Below, piece after piece: positions 32,496 to 43,386 of a stretch of 64,000 bases of DNA. The DNA is from Physcia stellaris. Its lineage: Eukaryota > Ascomycota > Lecanoromycetes > Caliciales > Physciaceae. A program made the translations under genes and the position numbers. The notes under the pieces are model-generated. The model saw only the letters and a list, made by a program, of their open reading frames with translations, did no database searches and was not told the origin of the DNA. Numbering within the stretch: the first letter of the stretch is position 1; every line of letters begins with the position of its first letter. The DNA lies in NCBI GenBank assembly GCA_018902385.1, contig JABSSW010000026.1, positions 434,001 through 498,000 on the forward strand, given 5' to 3'.

Positions 32496-32956
32496 TGCCA
32501 AATCGATAGCTACATAGTAGGGCCTTGCGTGGAGCATTTGACGGCAAGTTCCGGATTAAACCGGATTTAAACCGTTCAAAAGGTTTTAAACCGCAGAAAC
32601 ACCGTTTACACTTAGCTAAACCGTGGAATTGCGGTTCCGCGAAGGCATCAAAATCCCCGTATGTACAGTATGTTAGGACGAATATGTGTTGGGCATTGAG
32701 AGTAAAGTCAACCGCTATAAAGTACATGCGATCCAACACGGCTGTGATATTCAGAGTCACGGCTAAAGTGTTGCCAAATTTGGAACAGAGAGTGTCGGCT
32801 GTCAGGAAACACAGAAGTGAAATGCGTTTGAGAACACTCCTTTTACGATCTATAATAATCTCACAGACTCCATCTATACCACATGCAATGATACTTAGTC
32901 TGCCATAATACCTTTTCGAATCTCCAAGCTGCATTCTCCCAGACTCTGAAACAAAC
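32496..32956. other. Spacer with recurring TAAACCG motif
   Basis: A 461-base gap. TAAACCG or a close variant recurs about five times between 32550 and 32630, next to a short inverted CCGTGGAATTGCGGTTCCGCG-like patch. No gene recognised. Confidence 0.35.
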
Positions 32957-33662
32957 ATGACAGCCCCTCCAAGAAACAAGGATCTCACACGCTGTAAGTA
33001 AAGAATCTAGCATCATGTACGACAGCAGTGCTGATACTTGACTAGCCGACCTCGAGCAGCAGCTCATCGATGCCCGCCACGACTTAGACTCAGCTCGTGA
33101 TGCTCTACATCAAGAGGAAGAACGCTATCGGAGTGGCAAGGGGTTTATCTACCTTAAGAAGCAATATCCAACCGAATATGAGACTGAATCTTCGATAATC
33201 AGCAAACCTTTGAAAGATTTCGACGTTATTCATGACCCGCTATGGCACAAGAAGCTACGATTTCGCTACAAGTTCGACCATATGAGAGGGATTGAGCGGG
33301 CGATAGAATTCAGGAGCACATATGTCAAGAAAGCACAAAACCGCGTCAATGAGAGGGCTCACTGCCTCGAAGTGGCGCGGATCGATCTCTATGATGTCAA
33401 AGTGAAACGGCAGAGGTTTTTGGAGCAGGCGACCAGAGTGCTGCACAACTACGAAACCGCACTCGCAGCAGGGGATGAAACATATCAGGCGCGGATAGAC
33501 CATCAGGAAGCTGTTATTAAGCATCACATTCTGGTGTATGCTCGACGGATCGCCTGCAGGGAGGTGGCAGTGAAAAGAAACGAAGACATGATGGAGATCG
33601 ATAAGGAGCACCTTCGCTATTGGGGATATTCTACGAGACGGGAGCTTGCCATCAGGCTCTGA
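32957..33662 (+). CDS. Coiled-coil array protein, long form (member 9)
   Basis: Two exons, 32957-32993 (37 nt, MTAPPRNKDLTR) and 33046-33662; 217 aa; phase-1 intron (GTAAGT ... CTTGACTAG). Two signature-like units: RHDLDSARDALHQEEE near residue 22 and AHCLEVARIDLYDVKVK near residue 118. The same two-unit layout as member 7. It is rich in Arg, Lys and Glu with no hydrophobic segment; a helical, probably self-associating protein by inference. Confidence 0.74.
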
Positions 33663-33868
33663 GAATAATTTAGATGATCTGACAGATCTCGTGATTCTTG
33701 TCCAGCAGAATGCCAACCCTAATGCTTAGTTGTGTTGCAATACTTATTTCTATCAACCCTTTCCTTATCTTGCGATTCTCATTCTCTTAGGTTCAGCCTT
33801 TTGTAACCTACCTTGTCCGCCAGGCGCCATGAGTACAAGAACAGATGACTGGTGATTAGCCAACAACA

Positions 33869-34581
33869 ATGTCGGGTCAGCCGTTTGTCATAAATACAAC
33901 AATGGGTGAGCCTTTCAACCTGCTCGTCAGATAGAGGTTAACACAATCAAAGAAGAGGTCAGGCGGCAAGTTCAGGACGCTCATCAACGCGTGACCACGA
34001 CACGTGAACAGCTCGCAAAAGTAGCGGCTGCCAACGGCGCTCAATCCCTCGAGATCCTCGCACTAGATCCCAAGTTAGAGATCGTTTTTAGCCACGGACG
34101 GAAATTAAAACACTACGGCAGGACACAGTCCGAGGAAGAACTACAGCTTGAACAGACTTTCCTCGAAGAGTGTCAAGTTCTTGAGACGCTACGGCACAGC
34201 CTGGACATCTTCGAAAAGGAGGAAGACTACAAGAAAGCCAGTCACGATCTATGTATTGCGCGTACTGAGCTGCATCTCGAGAGATCGCGATGGGAAGAAT
34301 TGCTTGAAGATCAGACTCGCACATTGATGGAGCTTCAGGGACGCATAGATGCTGGCGAGAAGGGTGAAAGCCTTTTCGTTGCTCGCGCTTTACACAGTGA
34401 CCTTATAAAGCGTACGCGTATCGTCTCTCGGGCGGGAGTCATCGTGCTGAAGGAACGGGTGGGATTCCATGTGGAGCAATGTGCGACAAAGAAGAAGCTC
34501 ATTGATTCGACGAGAAAAGAATGGATGAAGAAGGGAGCTGAGAAATATAAAGGTGGATGGAGGGTGCTGAGAGTCTGTTGA
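33869..34581 (+). CDS. Coiled-coil array protein, long form (member 10)
   Basis: Two exons, 33869-33905 (37 nt, MSGQPFVINTTM) and 33953-34581; 221 aa. The phase-1 intron starts GTGAGC; an ATCAAAG acceptor gives a 47-base intron, while the GATAG acceptor would make it only 29 bases, so the first is preferred. An N-terminal helix (RRQVQDAHQRVTTTREQLAK) is followed by the signature SHDLCIARTELHLERSR at about residue 107, with Thr in place of Ile. Confidence 0.72.
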
Positions 34582-34929
34582 CGGGACTGATAGAATATCC
34601 TTTGATTATGAGTGTTCGCACGGAATCGAATGACTGCAGATGTGAAGATGCGGGAGATTTTGATGATCGAATTCAAGTTGTGCTTGTTGACACTTCGAAT
34701 ATCACTGTATCTAAGAACAAGAAATTAAAATACCTTGCAACGAAGTGATTTCCGACACTATGTGAAAGCTTAAATCACTAAGCGATTTAATATCTGATTG
34801 CATTGATAATTTTATTTTCCTTATTTCCCATTCAACTTCTACGTTCTTTGAACTTTTTTAGAGTCTCAATCTCTCATCAAGATCAAGGGAACATCAGCAA
34901 CACAACAAGCTCATCGTAACCTTTCAATC
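34582..34929. other. Spacer between members 10 and 11
   Basis: AT-rich 348-base spacer with a pyrimidine-rich leader just before member 11. No gene seen. Confidence 0.4.
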
Positions 34930-35360
34930 ATGCCTCGGCTTGATTCTTTAAAGGTATGCGTTTTCAAACCATGCACTCATTATCAACATCAAATTAATCT
35001 AAACGAGCCCAGGCTGAGTACGAATCCACCTACAAGAGAAGCTGTCATGAATTAGACGAGGCACGCATCAGCTCTCATCTTGCAAAATTGAGATGTCGAG
35101 AGGAAGTCGATAAGATGGCTAGACACTATTATCAGCAAAGTCTGACTGTCAGAAATGAGGACGATAAAGGAGAAGTTGATAACAAGCGCAAGGAAGCCCA
35201 ATTTGCAAATACAATATTATACTTTAGAGGGTATATTGGACGCCTTGATGAGAGAATTTTTAGAGCTAAAGCGGACGTCGAGATATCCAAAGGACTTTTG
35301 GAGGATTTGAAAGAGAGAGAACAACGCAACGAAGAGGATGTTATCAACAACTATTATTGA
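34930..35360 (+). CDS. Coiled-coil array protein (member 11)
   Basis: Two exons, 34930-34953 (24 nt, MPRLDSLK) and 35013-35360; 123 aa; phase-0 GT-AG intron (GTATGC ... TAATCTAAAC ... CCCAG). The signature CHELDEARISSHLAKLR is followed by charged helices (EEVDKMARHYYQQSL, RLDERIFRAKADVEISKG, LLEDLKEREQRNEED). Confidence 0.73.
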
Positions 35361-35593
35361 GGATCATGGTCTTTGATTTAGAGGTCTGGAATCAAAATGG
35401 AGCACTATTAACAAGGTAATTCGGTTGTATCATAGTTCTGTCTCAATTCATTGTTCTGGGATCACCATCTTTCGAGCATTGCACCATTCTTTGCCTCTTC
35501 CTCAAGTCTTACATACCCCGGAACCTTCAACGTTAGATCTATCCGAAGATTCACGTCCCTAGATCTAGATACGTTTTCAATGTTCCCATCAAG

Positions 35594-35989
35594 GCCGAGG
35601 CTCAAGTCTACTGCAAAGATGCTCTTTATTGTCTCGACATCGTCCGTATCAATGGGTATGCTAGGCGGGAGCAAGTCCAGGATAATTTCGAGGAAATAGT
35701 CCAACGAGCCTGCCGTCAACTCCCTAACCTTAATTCTAAGGAGGATGTCCACCACCATCGCCTAGAAATGCTGAAATCCAAATTCAAGAGGGAGGGATCC
35801 TGCTTTGTGGCGCTATGTTTCATTGCTAAGCACATTGTGAAGAGCACTGGGAAACATGGCAACTGCGAGGATGGAGCGATGCAGGTTAACACTGTCGAAG
35901 AGGGTGATAGCTTGGGATATGAGACACAATCTTGTGAACCCCCTCATCTCATCTCTCAAGTTCATCGTTCATTGGGTGTTCACGCATAG
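35594..35989 (+). pseudogene. Coiled-coil array member, first exon missing (member 12)
   Basis: From an acceptor-like ATCAAG at 35593 the frame AEAQVYCKDALYCLDIVRINGYARREQ is clearly a family second exon, matching the layout of member 11 (AEYESTYKRSCHELDEARI). It continues with EEIVQRACRQLPNLNSKE and runs to a TAG at 35987-35989. No ATG-containing first exon with a matching donor was found upstream, and the last 30 residues look less family-like. Probably a decayed or wrongly bounded copy. Confidence 0.5.
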
Positions 35990-36179
35990 GGCCGTAAATG
36001 AATCAGTGTTACAGGTAGATGATACCAACCGAGTCATCGCCACTCAAGATGGGAACACTGTTTTGAGGTCAGAACACCAATTCCATCTTTATAAATTGTC
36101 ACTCAACCATTGCCTTTCTTAAATCCTGCTCCTCATCACACGTCCGCAAATTGAAGAACTTCAAGCATTGTATCAGGCC

Positions 36180-36617
36180 ATGTCGTTCGCATCAGCTACG
36201 AATGTAAGTCCTCCAGTGTGACAAATTCCCCTCTCCTCACCCATCAATTGACCAATCCTCCAGGCGATCGATAAAGCACACTTGAGCCAAGCCGGCCACG
36301 AAGTCGATCTCGCCCGGATAGGATTCCACATCGCCAAACAAAATGCCGCAGAATCCATCAGGGAAGCCCCTCGCCAACTCCGAGACTGTGATGCCAAGAT
36401 CAAAGCCGGTCATGAGCAGTTTGTGCCAATCAAAGAGGAGCTGATGAAGGACATAAAGGAGTGCATTGTTGCTCAGAGGGGGGTGATCCATGCTAGGAAG
36501 CTTTTGGTGATGTCGACTGAGTCTGCGTATGAGATGATCAAAGCCCGGATCGAGATGGCGAGGGTTGAGTGTCAGATTCTGCAGGAGCTGGATTCATTCG
36601 TGGACCATAGTTGGTAG
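36180..36617 (+). CDS. Coiled-coil array protein (member 13)
   Basis: Two exons, 36180-36203 (24 nt, MSFASATN) and 36264-36617; 125 aa; phase-0 intron (GTAAGT ... TTGACC ... CTCCAG). The signature is the clearest of all: GHEVDLARIGFHIAKQN, followed by AKIKAGHEQFVPIKEELMKD and further helix up to a second ARIEMARVECQ stretch. No membrane or secretion signal. Confidence 0.75.
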
Positions 36618-37169
36618 GGTGCTAGGGAGGTGATGGCAGTACAACAACAATACGTTTGCTGGAGCGTCTTGACTGTCAAGGACTCGAGGCTTTTGGGGTC
36701 TGGTTAGGGAGGGAAGACAGCGTGTGCATAAGACATACAGTCATTGAGTGAGCAGATAAAAACCAGCGGAATGGGGCGTACCTGTCATGTTCTGTTCCAA
36801 GTTGACCGCTTCCGTATATAGCAAGCCACATCGCCTCACGCTCCTACTCCACTGTCTCTTGTAAGAGGAGAGCCCGCGACAAAGAGAACACGGTTCCTAT
36901 TTTGCTCGAACATCGTTCTACGGAGTAAAGCGGGATAAGCGATGTTAACACTTCACAAGAACGAAGGAAGTGAAGAAGCGATCTCGCGCGTATCTTCTTG
37001 CGCTAGGTTTCTGATGCCAATCAGGAAATGATGTGTAAATCAACGAATTTCAAATGTCACCATGTCAAAAACTCACTACGTCAAGCCATTGAAAACCAAA
37101 ATCTCTGATTCTCTATTATATTCTACTAGACCAAGAATTTCACATACTATTTTGAAGATAAAACCTCCT
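36618..37169. other. Spacer before the terminal relic
   Basis: A 552-base gap, nothing recognised apart from a CT-poor AT-rich stretch near 37070-37160. Confidence 0.3.
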
Positions 37170-37432
37170 TTACTTCCCCGATAAGTATCGCCAAACAGAG
37201 CGAGCACAGCATATCAAACCCACCCAACATCATATCGAGATAGCACGGATCAATCTACTAGCCGCAAACCTGGACGCACTTACAGCACAAAAACAATCCA
37301 ATATAAGGGTGTTTTGAGTTGATTGGATCTCGCACATGGGCGAACGCTCTAGGTATTGGACCATGAAAACAGCTCATCATGTGTCGACTTTTAGAAGTGA
37401 ACGAGAACACTAAGAGGAGGAAGGTTGATTGA
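37170..37432 (+). pseudogene. Decayed coiled-coil array member (member 14)
   Basis: An open frame ending in TGA at 37317 carries an intact signature, HHIEIARINLLAANLDAL, preceded by YRQTERAQHIKPTQ, and stops soon after. In another frame just downstream, CRLLEVNENTKRRKV (to a TGA at 37430-37432) matches the tail of member 2 (DRCLHLNEMTKKLTN). The two halves therefore look like one former gene broken by a frameshift and stop; the start exon was not found. Confidence 0.6.
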
Positions 37433-39284
37433 AAGAGAAATGGGCGAAGGTCGCACGGAAAGTACTGAAATAGATAGTACGCAAGGGAAAACGTGTATTG
37501 CCGCGGAAGGTCAAAAATGGAAGATTTCTGCGATATTTAGATGGAGAAGATGCCTGCTTAATGTCAGTGCCTGATATAGGCTCCCAAATCGTGATGAAGA
37601 TAGCAACCATTGCAATAATAAACTAAAAAGCAAAGAGTCTGGCTCGCCCGTATAATTGGGCAGAGGGCAATACCAAACAGCCCGAGTCAAAGCAAGCAGC
37701 CTTCATCACGGGTCTCGTTGGGTGTAAGCCTGTCAGATACTTTAAAGATATCAGGCTTTCTCGTGTCACGTTGGGTGACTTGCAGCATTCTATGGCCTGC
37801 GCATTGCACAATACACTCCAAAGGCCAAAGAAGCTATCAAAGTCATAAGGACAAAATTTTCGACTGGCTAGACGAGGGTGCTGAAGCGAATGAAACGAAA
37901 TTCCAATGGCTGGGGCTTGGAGCGCCTATATAGGCGACCAGCTCTCCCCCGGGGCTCTGCTTCCTGCATCTCTTCGTCTGTTCCCTTTGAGACCACACAC
38001 TACTATCTTCCCCTTTTTGCTCGGCATCTTCCTGGGCTGTTCTTTGCCTGGACGACTGTGACGCCGTCTATGGACTCTTCCTTCGGCGGCTTGGGTGTTG
38101 AGAATTTGGGAGTTTGGTTTCCGTACACTGGAAGCTCCAGATTGATTCGGTTTCGGCATGAGATAATGCTTTTCTCTAGGAGGAGCCCCCACCCCTCCCT
38201 CTTGACACCCATACATTGGACCTTGTTGTTCTAGCAACGAGGCGAACGAGGCTCTAGCATCAGAGCAGAACGAAGGCAAACGATTCTGCGTCAGCGACAG
38301 TAAGTGGCGGCTGCGAACTAGACAATTTCTAGCGATGGAGAAGGAACGGTCGCGTATCGTTGGCCGTACCCTAGGTACGCACCGCCTTTGCATTGCTGGC
38401 AACTTCTATGTTATCAGCCAGTTGGCTTGGTCCAGGGCGGGAGGGCGTCATCGTGCACTCCTTGCCGCAGGCCTCATCACTCTTAGATAAAGTAGGCGCG
38501 CGGGTCCCGTGATGTTGCCCCACTGCTTTTATTATTATTTGTCTCGTGGTAGAGTACCCGCTGTTGTTTTGAGCATCCCAATACGCAGTTGCAGAATCGT
38601 TCGATCCAAGCCACATGTCTTAAAAATCTTCAAATTTCTAGAACACACGTGCATCTGTAGCTTTTACAAGATGGCCCCAGATTGGAAGGTGAGAGCACAT
38701 CTTTTACAGCACTGCCGTGGAACATACATTGCGTTATCTGAGCACACCCACATTCCACATTCAAACCACGATTGGCTGATACCTCGGCTTTCGGGCCCAT
38801 GCGCAGCAAAAGGAGGTTCTCGAATGAGACCGGGATGTACAAGTGCATGACAAGTGATTCTTCTTTTACCTAGCTGCATTTACTTCGACATCTTGTGGCG
38901 CAAATTGCCCTTACAAGAATAAGGCAATTGAAGCAAAGTTGGTGTGGTAGAACAAACGAACTCAAGGTTCGGCCAACGGATACGCAGTACGTGTCAAGGA
39001 AGGGACGTCGCATTTCAGCAAGTCATCTCTTGATGCGGCTCAAAGTATCCCCAGCACTGACCCCGCCCAGCGTGATGATAAAAAGCCCTGCATGGCCCTC
39101 AAAATCCGGACACGATTGACCCTTCGCCTGAAGTCGACGCAGTATTTCGCCAGTAAGACATCACACACCTATCCTCGCCCAGGTTTACGTCGGGCGCTTT
39201 GCTTTTTGGTGGTAGACGGTTATCCGACTTCGCCCATTACTTGAGCTCATAGTGTGGGGATACCAATCGACATACGCCGTGAAT
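37433..39284. other. Gene-poor gap, 1.85 kb
   Basis: No supported gene. A 158-codon minus frame at 37926-38402 and others are low-complexity and lack splice or start support. No repeat structure noticed. Confidence 0.35.
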
Positions 39285-39627
39285 ATGGCATCAAAGCAGA
39301 CTAAGCAGTGGACATGGGATGATATACCCCACTATCGTCTCACACCATCTATTATCGATGGCTTCCTGAGGGAAAGTTTCGGAAATTATACTACTTTCCA
39401 TACTGAGGTATCGTTAAAAGATTCGCCTCGAGCCTTCCGAAGGCGTGAAAGCTGATGTTGATGTTTAGTATTTTAATGATACATTCAGGTTTTATGTCCC
39501 TAGAAAGTTGAGTGAAGTGGGTGTTCGATGCGAAGCTGAGCTCTACGCGCTTGATTATTCTAATGCTGTTTTAGGAGGAGAGGACCGCGCTTATGAAGCG
39601 GAGAATCAAAGATCCCATTTGATTTGA
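39285..39627 (+). CDS. Small conserved-looking protein (WDDIPHY)
   Basis: Two exons, 39285-39407 and 39469-39627; 93 aa; phase-0 intron (GTATCG ... GCTGATGTTGATGTTTAG). The product starts MASKQTKQWTWDDIPHY, then LTPSIIDGFLRESFG and YFNDTFRFYVPRKLSE. WDDIP..LTP..I...L...FG and F.DTFRF..PR look like an ordered domain, and I have the impression of similar short proteins in other ascomycetes. Function unknown. It stands just upstream of the CorA-like gene on the same strand. Confidence 0.6.
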
Positions 39628-39954
39628 GGCTAGCAATTGATGACCCAGACTTTTCAGCTAGGCATAATAGTTGTGTCGATTGAAGGAGAAGAGTAGGAAG
39701 GGCGCAGTTCTCTTGGGGTTTTCGAGTACTAGCGTTGGGCAATGAGCATGATCACGGGCTATGCTAAGGTGGATTTCGGGAGTAAGCCCCCTGCAGCAGA
39801 TCGCTAAGCCACCTTCAGAATGTCGGGCGTTATCATTAGAACATTGGAGGAATGCTGCCTCGTGTAAATGATTTATATAAGTCGACGTCTGCCTCCGAAT
39901 CTTTTGTAATAACAAAACAAGTTTCATAAATACCATTAACTTCATGTTGATGGG
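39628..39954. other. Spacer
   Basis: A 327-base gap holding the promoter of the CorA-like gene; nothing else seen. Confidence 0.4.
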
Positions 39955-42067
39955 ATGGAGCAAGTCATCAGCTCATGCAATGCGGCGGCAAATTATCCCC
40001 AAAATCTCATCCAATCAAGTATCTACGAGTTCGTCGCGAACTCATATGTCGAAAAGCTCGATGAACACCAGCGAGATCTTTTCGGTGCTGATGAAAGTGC
40101 CGGCCTGGATTTCTGGGAGTTGAGTGATACCTCAAGAGGTACGTCGCCATGCACGATCATGAGAACGATTGCTGAGAAACATGCAGCCTTCTGGTTTTAT
40201 CATATTTGCAGCTTTACTGCACTAAAAGAGCACCTTGGGTTCGAGAGACCTCTCCAACAAAGAGATCCGAAATGCAGATTTATGTTAGTGTCCCCATGAT
40301 GTGGTGGCTCCTGCCACTGCTTGAAAACTTTGGAAGCTGACTTTATTTTACCCAGTTTTGTTCATGCCCCACATTCTCGAGAAAGACTTTATACAACGCG
40401 GTCCATGTTCCTGCTATCTTTGACTTACCAACAAGTGATGCCGGCGTTTCTGGACTTTGTTTTCCCTTTTGGTATGCAGGCCAGGGAGCGAGACTTCAAT
40501 TTCGGTGGTTTCCGACAACAGACACGTCTGCCCGACTCAGACAATGGACTGCGCGTTCCAGAATTAGGCTGGTCTGGTCGCGATTATCAGATATGTTTTA
40601 ATCTCAAATCAGTCGAACAAGCCAGAGGGGGTGGTGAGCCATGGTCAATCCGTCAAAGTGCGATCCATCATTCATTTGACATCGAGAGTGGGAAGGCATC
40701 TTGGATGGTGGTGAAAGCTAATAAGCTGCTGCAAGAACGTGTCAAGTCAGCGACAATCTCTCGAGGTCTTCGGACCGTAGGTTCTTATGATAAATTGGAC
40801 AGAGCATTCGCATCGACACTAGCTACACATCTGATTTTCTGCGAATGGGCTGGGCAGAATTGGCGGTGGTATATCAAGTTTTTAGAAGATAATCTTCAGG
40901 ATATCACACAGCACATGCTATCCCCGGTAGTCAGAACTCCAACGAGTCCAAAATTAGACCTTACTACTTTACCACCAGAAAACATCACATTGCAGGACTG
41001 TCATAGCTCACCGGAAACACTGGAACACAAGCGGCAACCTCAATCACCTCAATCCGAGAGCCCAGAAATTGCGGGATTTCACTTCCTAGCAAGTGAAACT
41101 AAATATCCACCTCCACCTCCACCACCTGATTCCAGTATCCCAGAATTTGCGGGATTTCATTCTCTAGCAGATGAGGTCAAAGTCCCACCTCAATCCCCAT
41201 ACGATCTCCGTCGCTTATCATCTGCGGGAAAGGAAACAAAATTTTCTATCACCGACCTACAGCGGATACAGGGCATCGAGGGAAAAGCTAACGCGGCGAA
41301 GCTGATCTTGAAAACAAACATATCAGTCTTCTTAGACCTACAAAATTTTTACAAGACTGTTTCAATCTTTCAAGGCTGGCCTAGTGAATTGTCTAAGCAG
41401 AGTCACGGGGACATGCTTCGATTTGAGCAAACTCTTTCTAGTATGGAGAATGACATGCGGCTACAGATATCTAGGGTGGAGCTGCTACTACAACTGATCA
41501 CGGACCGAAAAACTCTCGTGAGTCGAATTAGTCCTTGGACAGATAGCAAGCTAAAATCGTTTAGCTCTATGGCATACTGGACAGCCAAAGGGTAGAAGCA
41601 AACAAAACATCGACTCACAACATGCAACAGTTGACAGCAAACATGCATGACGTTGCCTTGAAGACGAAACAAGAAACCGTCTCCATGAGGATAATCACCG
41701 TTGTCGCGCTCATATTCCTTCCCGGAACTTTCACATCAGTAGGTTTCATCTGAGGTGCCATTTCTGTGTCTCCCTACCTGGCTGACTTCGAGCGTAGACG
41801 CTTATGAGCACAGACATGGTTCAATTTGCTAAAGCAAATGCTGGACCTTTTGGAAGTCTCTTTTCTGTCGGAGCCCTTGGGCTGTATCTTCTTATTAGCT
41901 TGCCTCTCGTCATTATCACCCTGTTAGGATGGTACCTATTTTACCGATGGGAAATTCGGCACCAAGATCGAGCTGCAAGTACAGACAAACCTAGCCTACG
42001 GCGCCGAGGCTGGGTTTCAGCACGCAAATTTATAAATGGCTCGTATTCATCCATCCTTCCAAAATAG
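39955..42067 (+). CDS. CorA-like membrane protein of fungal type
   Basis: Four exons, 39955-40283, 40356-41517, 41565-41738, 41798-42067; 644 aa with every join in frame. The N-terminal domain includes LGFERPLQQRDPKCRFIFVH and APHSRERLYTTRSMFL, then YQQVMPAFLDFVFPFG, a pattern typical of fungal proteins annotated as CorA-like. A proline-rich linker (PPPPPPPDSS) precedes a coiled coil ending KTKQETVSMRIITVVALIFL and two membrane helices (IITVVALIFLPGTFTSTLM; GLYLLISLPLVIITLLGWYL). The GMN loop that defines true CorA magnesium channels is absent. The role is unknown; such proteins are numerous and variable in Leotiomycetes. Confidence 0.85.
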
Positions 42068-42976
42068 CGCAGCTGTCAGACGCCCCACAACAGTCGCAAC
42101 CAGCTCCTGTCGAGCGTTGATATCTATTTCGAAAGTGTCTCCCATCTATAGATGGCAGCGCTCCTGAAAAGCCGAATGTGCCGTAAAGTTTTCACCAATA
42201 CGACAACGAATGTAACAGTGTGGTACGGAGCAGAATTAGAACGTCCAAGATGGGAACATCGATCTTTGCTGGTTTGTAGTCGGATCAAACCTCGCACACG
42301 CGTGTTCTCGATCAATTAACGGGGTCTTCTATCATGGCCATTCCCGCAAACTCACATTTCTCCTCGTAGTTTACGAGACAGATTGTAGTTCAGCAGAAGT
42401 CATTACGAGTTTGACCTAGTGACCAAGCGCATTTCTCGGTTGCAAAACAGTTGCTACTCCTTAGCATCTAAATTCGATGTTTTCAAATTACAATTGGATC
42501 AGCGATGATTGGTTTAAGAACCTATACGATCGGAGCAAGACAAGGATATCTGATATGTCACCATGTTTAACTGGATCGAAGGATTCATGATATGAAAGCT
42601 CAAGAGATCAATGATTAGAGTTAGACTTATAGTTATTCGAGCGTCGATTTTGGTGCGATTTGCACGAGAAGGTGCAAAAACAAGATCAAGGAGTAGCGAA
42701 AGGTTTGCAACCAAGATATCTCTGGTGCTTGGGTCAAAACCCCTAGAAGTGAAGATCCATAACCAGCTAGAAAATTGGACAGCAGCACATGGCTTGAACG
42801 TAAGACTGCTGAGAGACGTAATGCTTTCAATGAAGGTCCTATCGAGTGCTCGTAATGGAGTGCGTATAACAATGTAGGTGCAAATATGTACAAACTGCAG
42901 ATCTCACGATGGTGATTCGAAAACAGCCAATTGCCATGCCACGAAGGGCTAACCCTATTAACCCTAGCTTTACTTT
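42068..42976. other. Intergenic, 0.9 kb
   Basis: No supported gene between the CorA-like stop and the foldback MITE. Confidence 0.4.
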
Positions 42977-43386
42977 TAGCGTGGAAAGGTTACTTGCGAA
43001 TCCTTGGCATCCTCCTCCCGAGGCCCCCCCTCCCAAATTTGTATGGCAGTAATCTGAGATAATTTGTCAAATGATGTTTCAATCATTTTTTCAAGCATAT
43101 GTAAATCGCTGATATAAATGAAGTCTTAAACATCTTTGTATAGTGTTTTTTTGATGTTGTAAACATGCTTCACTGCATGTCATCAAAACTCAAGTCACTC
43201 TATTTTTCAGCGAGAGCATGAACGATTTGCATAATAAACAATCAAACATCATGTTTCAATTATATATGCTTGAAAAAGTGATAAAAACATCAATTGAGAA
43301 GTTTCTCAGGTCACTACCATAGAAATTTGAGACGGGGGGCCTCGGGAGGAGGATGCCAAGGATTCGCAAGTAACCTTTCCACGCTA
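42977..43386. mobile_element. 410-bp foldback MITE (long terminal inverted repeats, TA target)
   Basis: The left end reads TA-GCGTGGAAAGGTTACTTG and the right end is its exact inverse (CAAGTAACCTTTCCACGC-TA). The inverted match is perfect for 51 bases and continues with scattered mismatches towards the centre, for example TTTTTCAAGCATAT on the left against ATATGCTTGAAAAA on the right. Almost the whole element can therefore fold into one hairpin of about 200-base arms. It is flanked by TA on both sides, as in Tc1/mariner-type insertion. The interior is AT-rich and non-coding. Confidence 0.85.

Noticed and set aside
35462-35758. Minus-strand 98-codon ORF that looks protein-like
   Set aside because: The plus strand here carries the family signature (ALYCLDIVRINGYARREQ) in the expected place; the minus frame is taken as its antisense shadow.
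37926-38402. 158-codon minus ORF in the gene-poor gap
   Set aside because: Low-complexity basic sequence, competing open frames, no splice or start support, no family resemblance.
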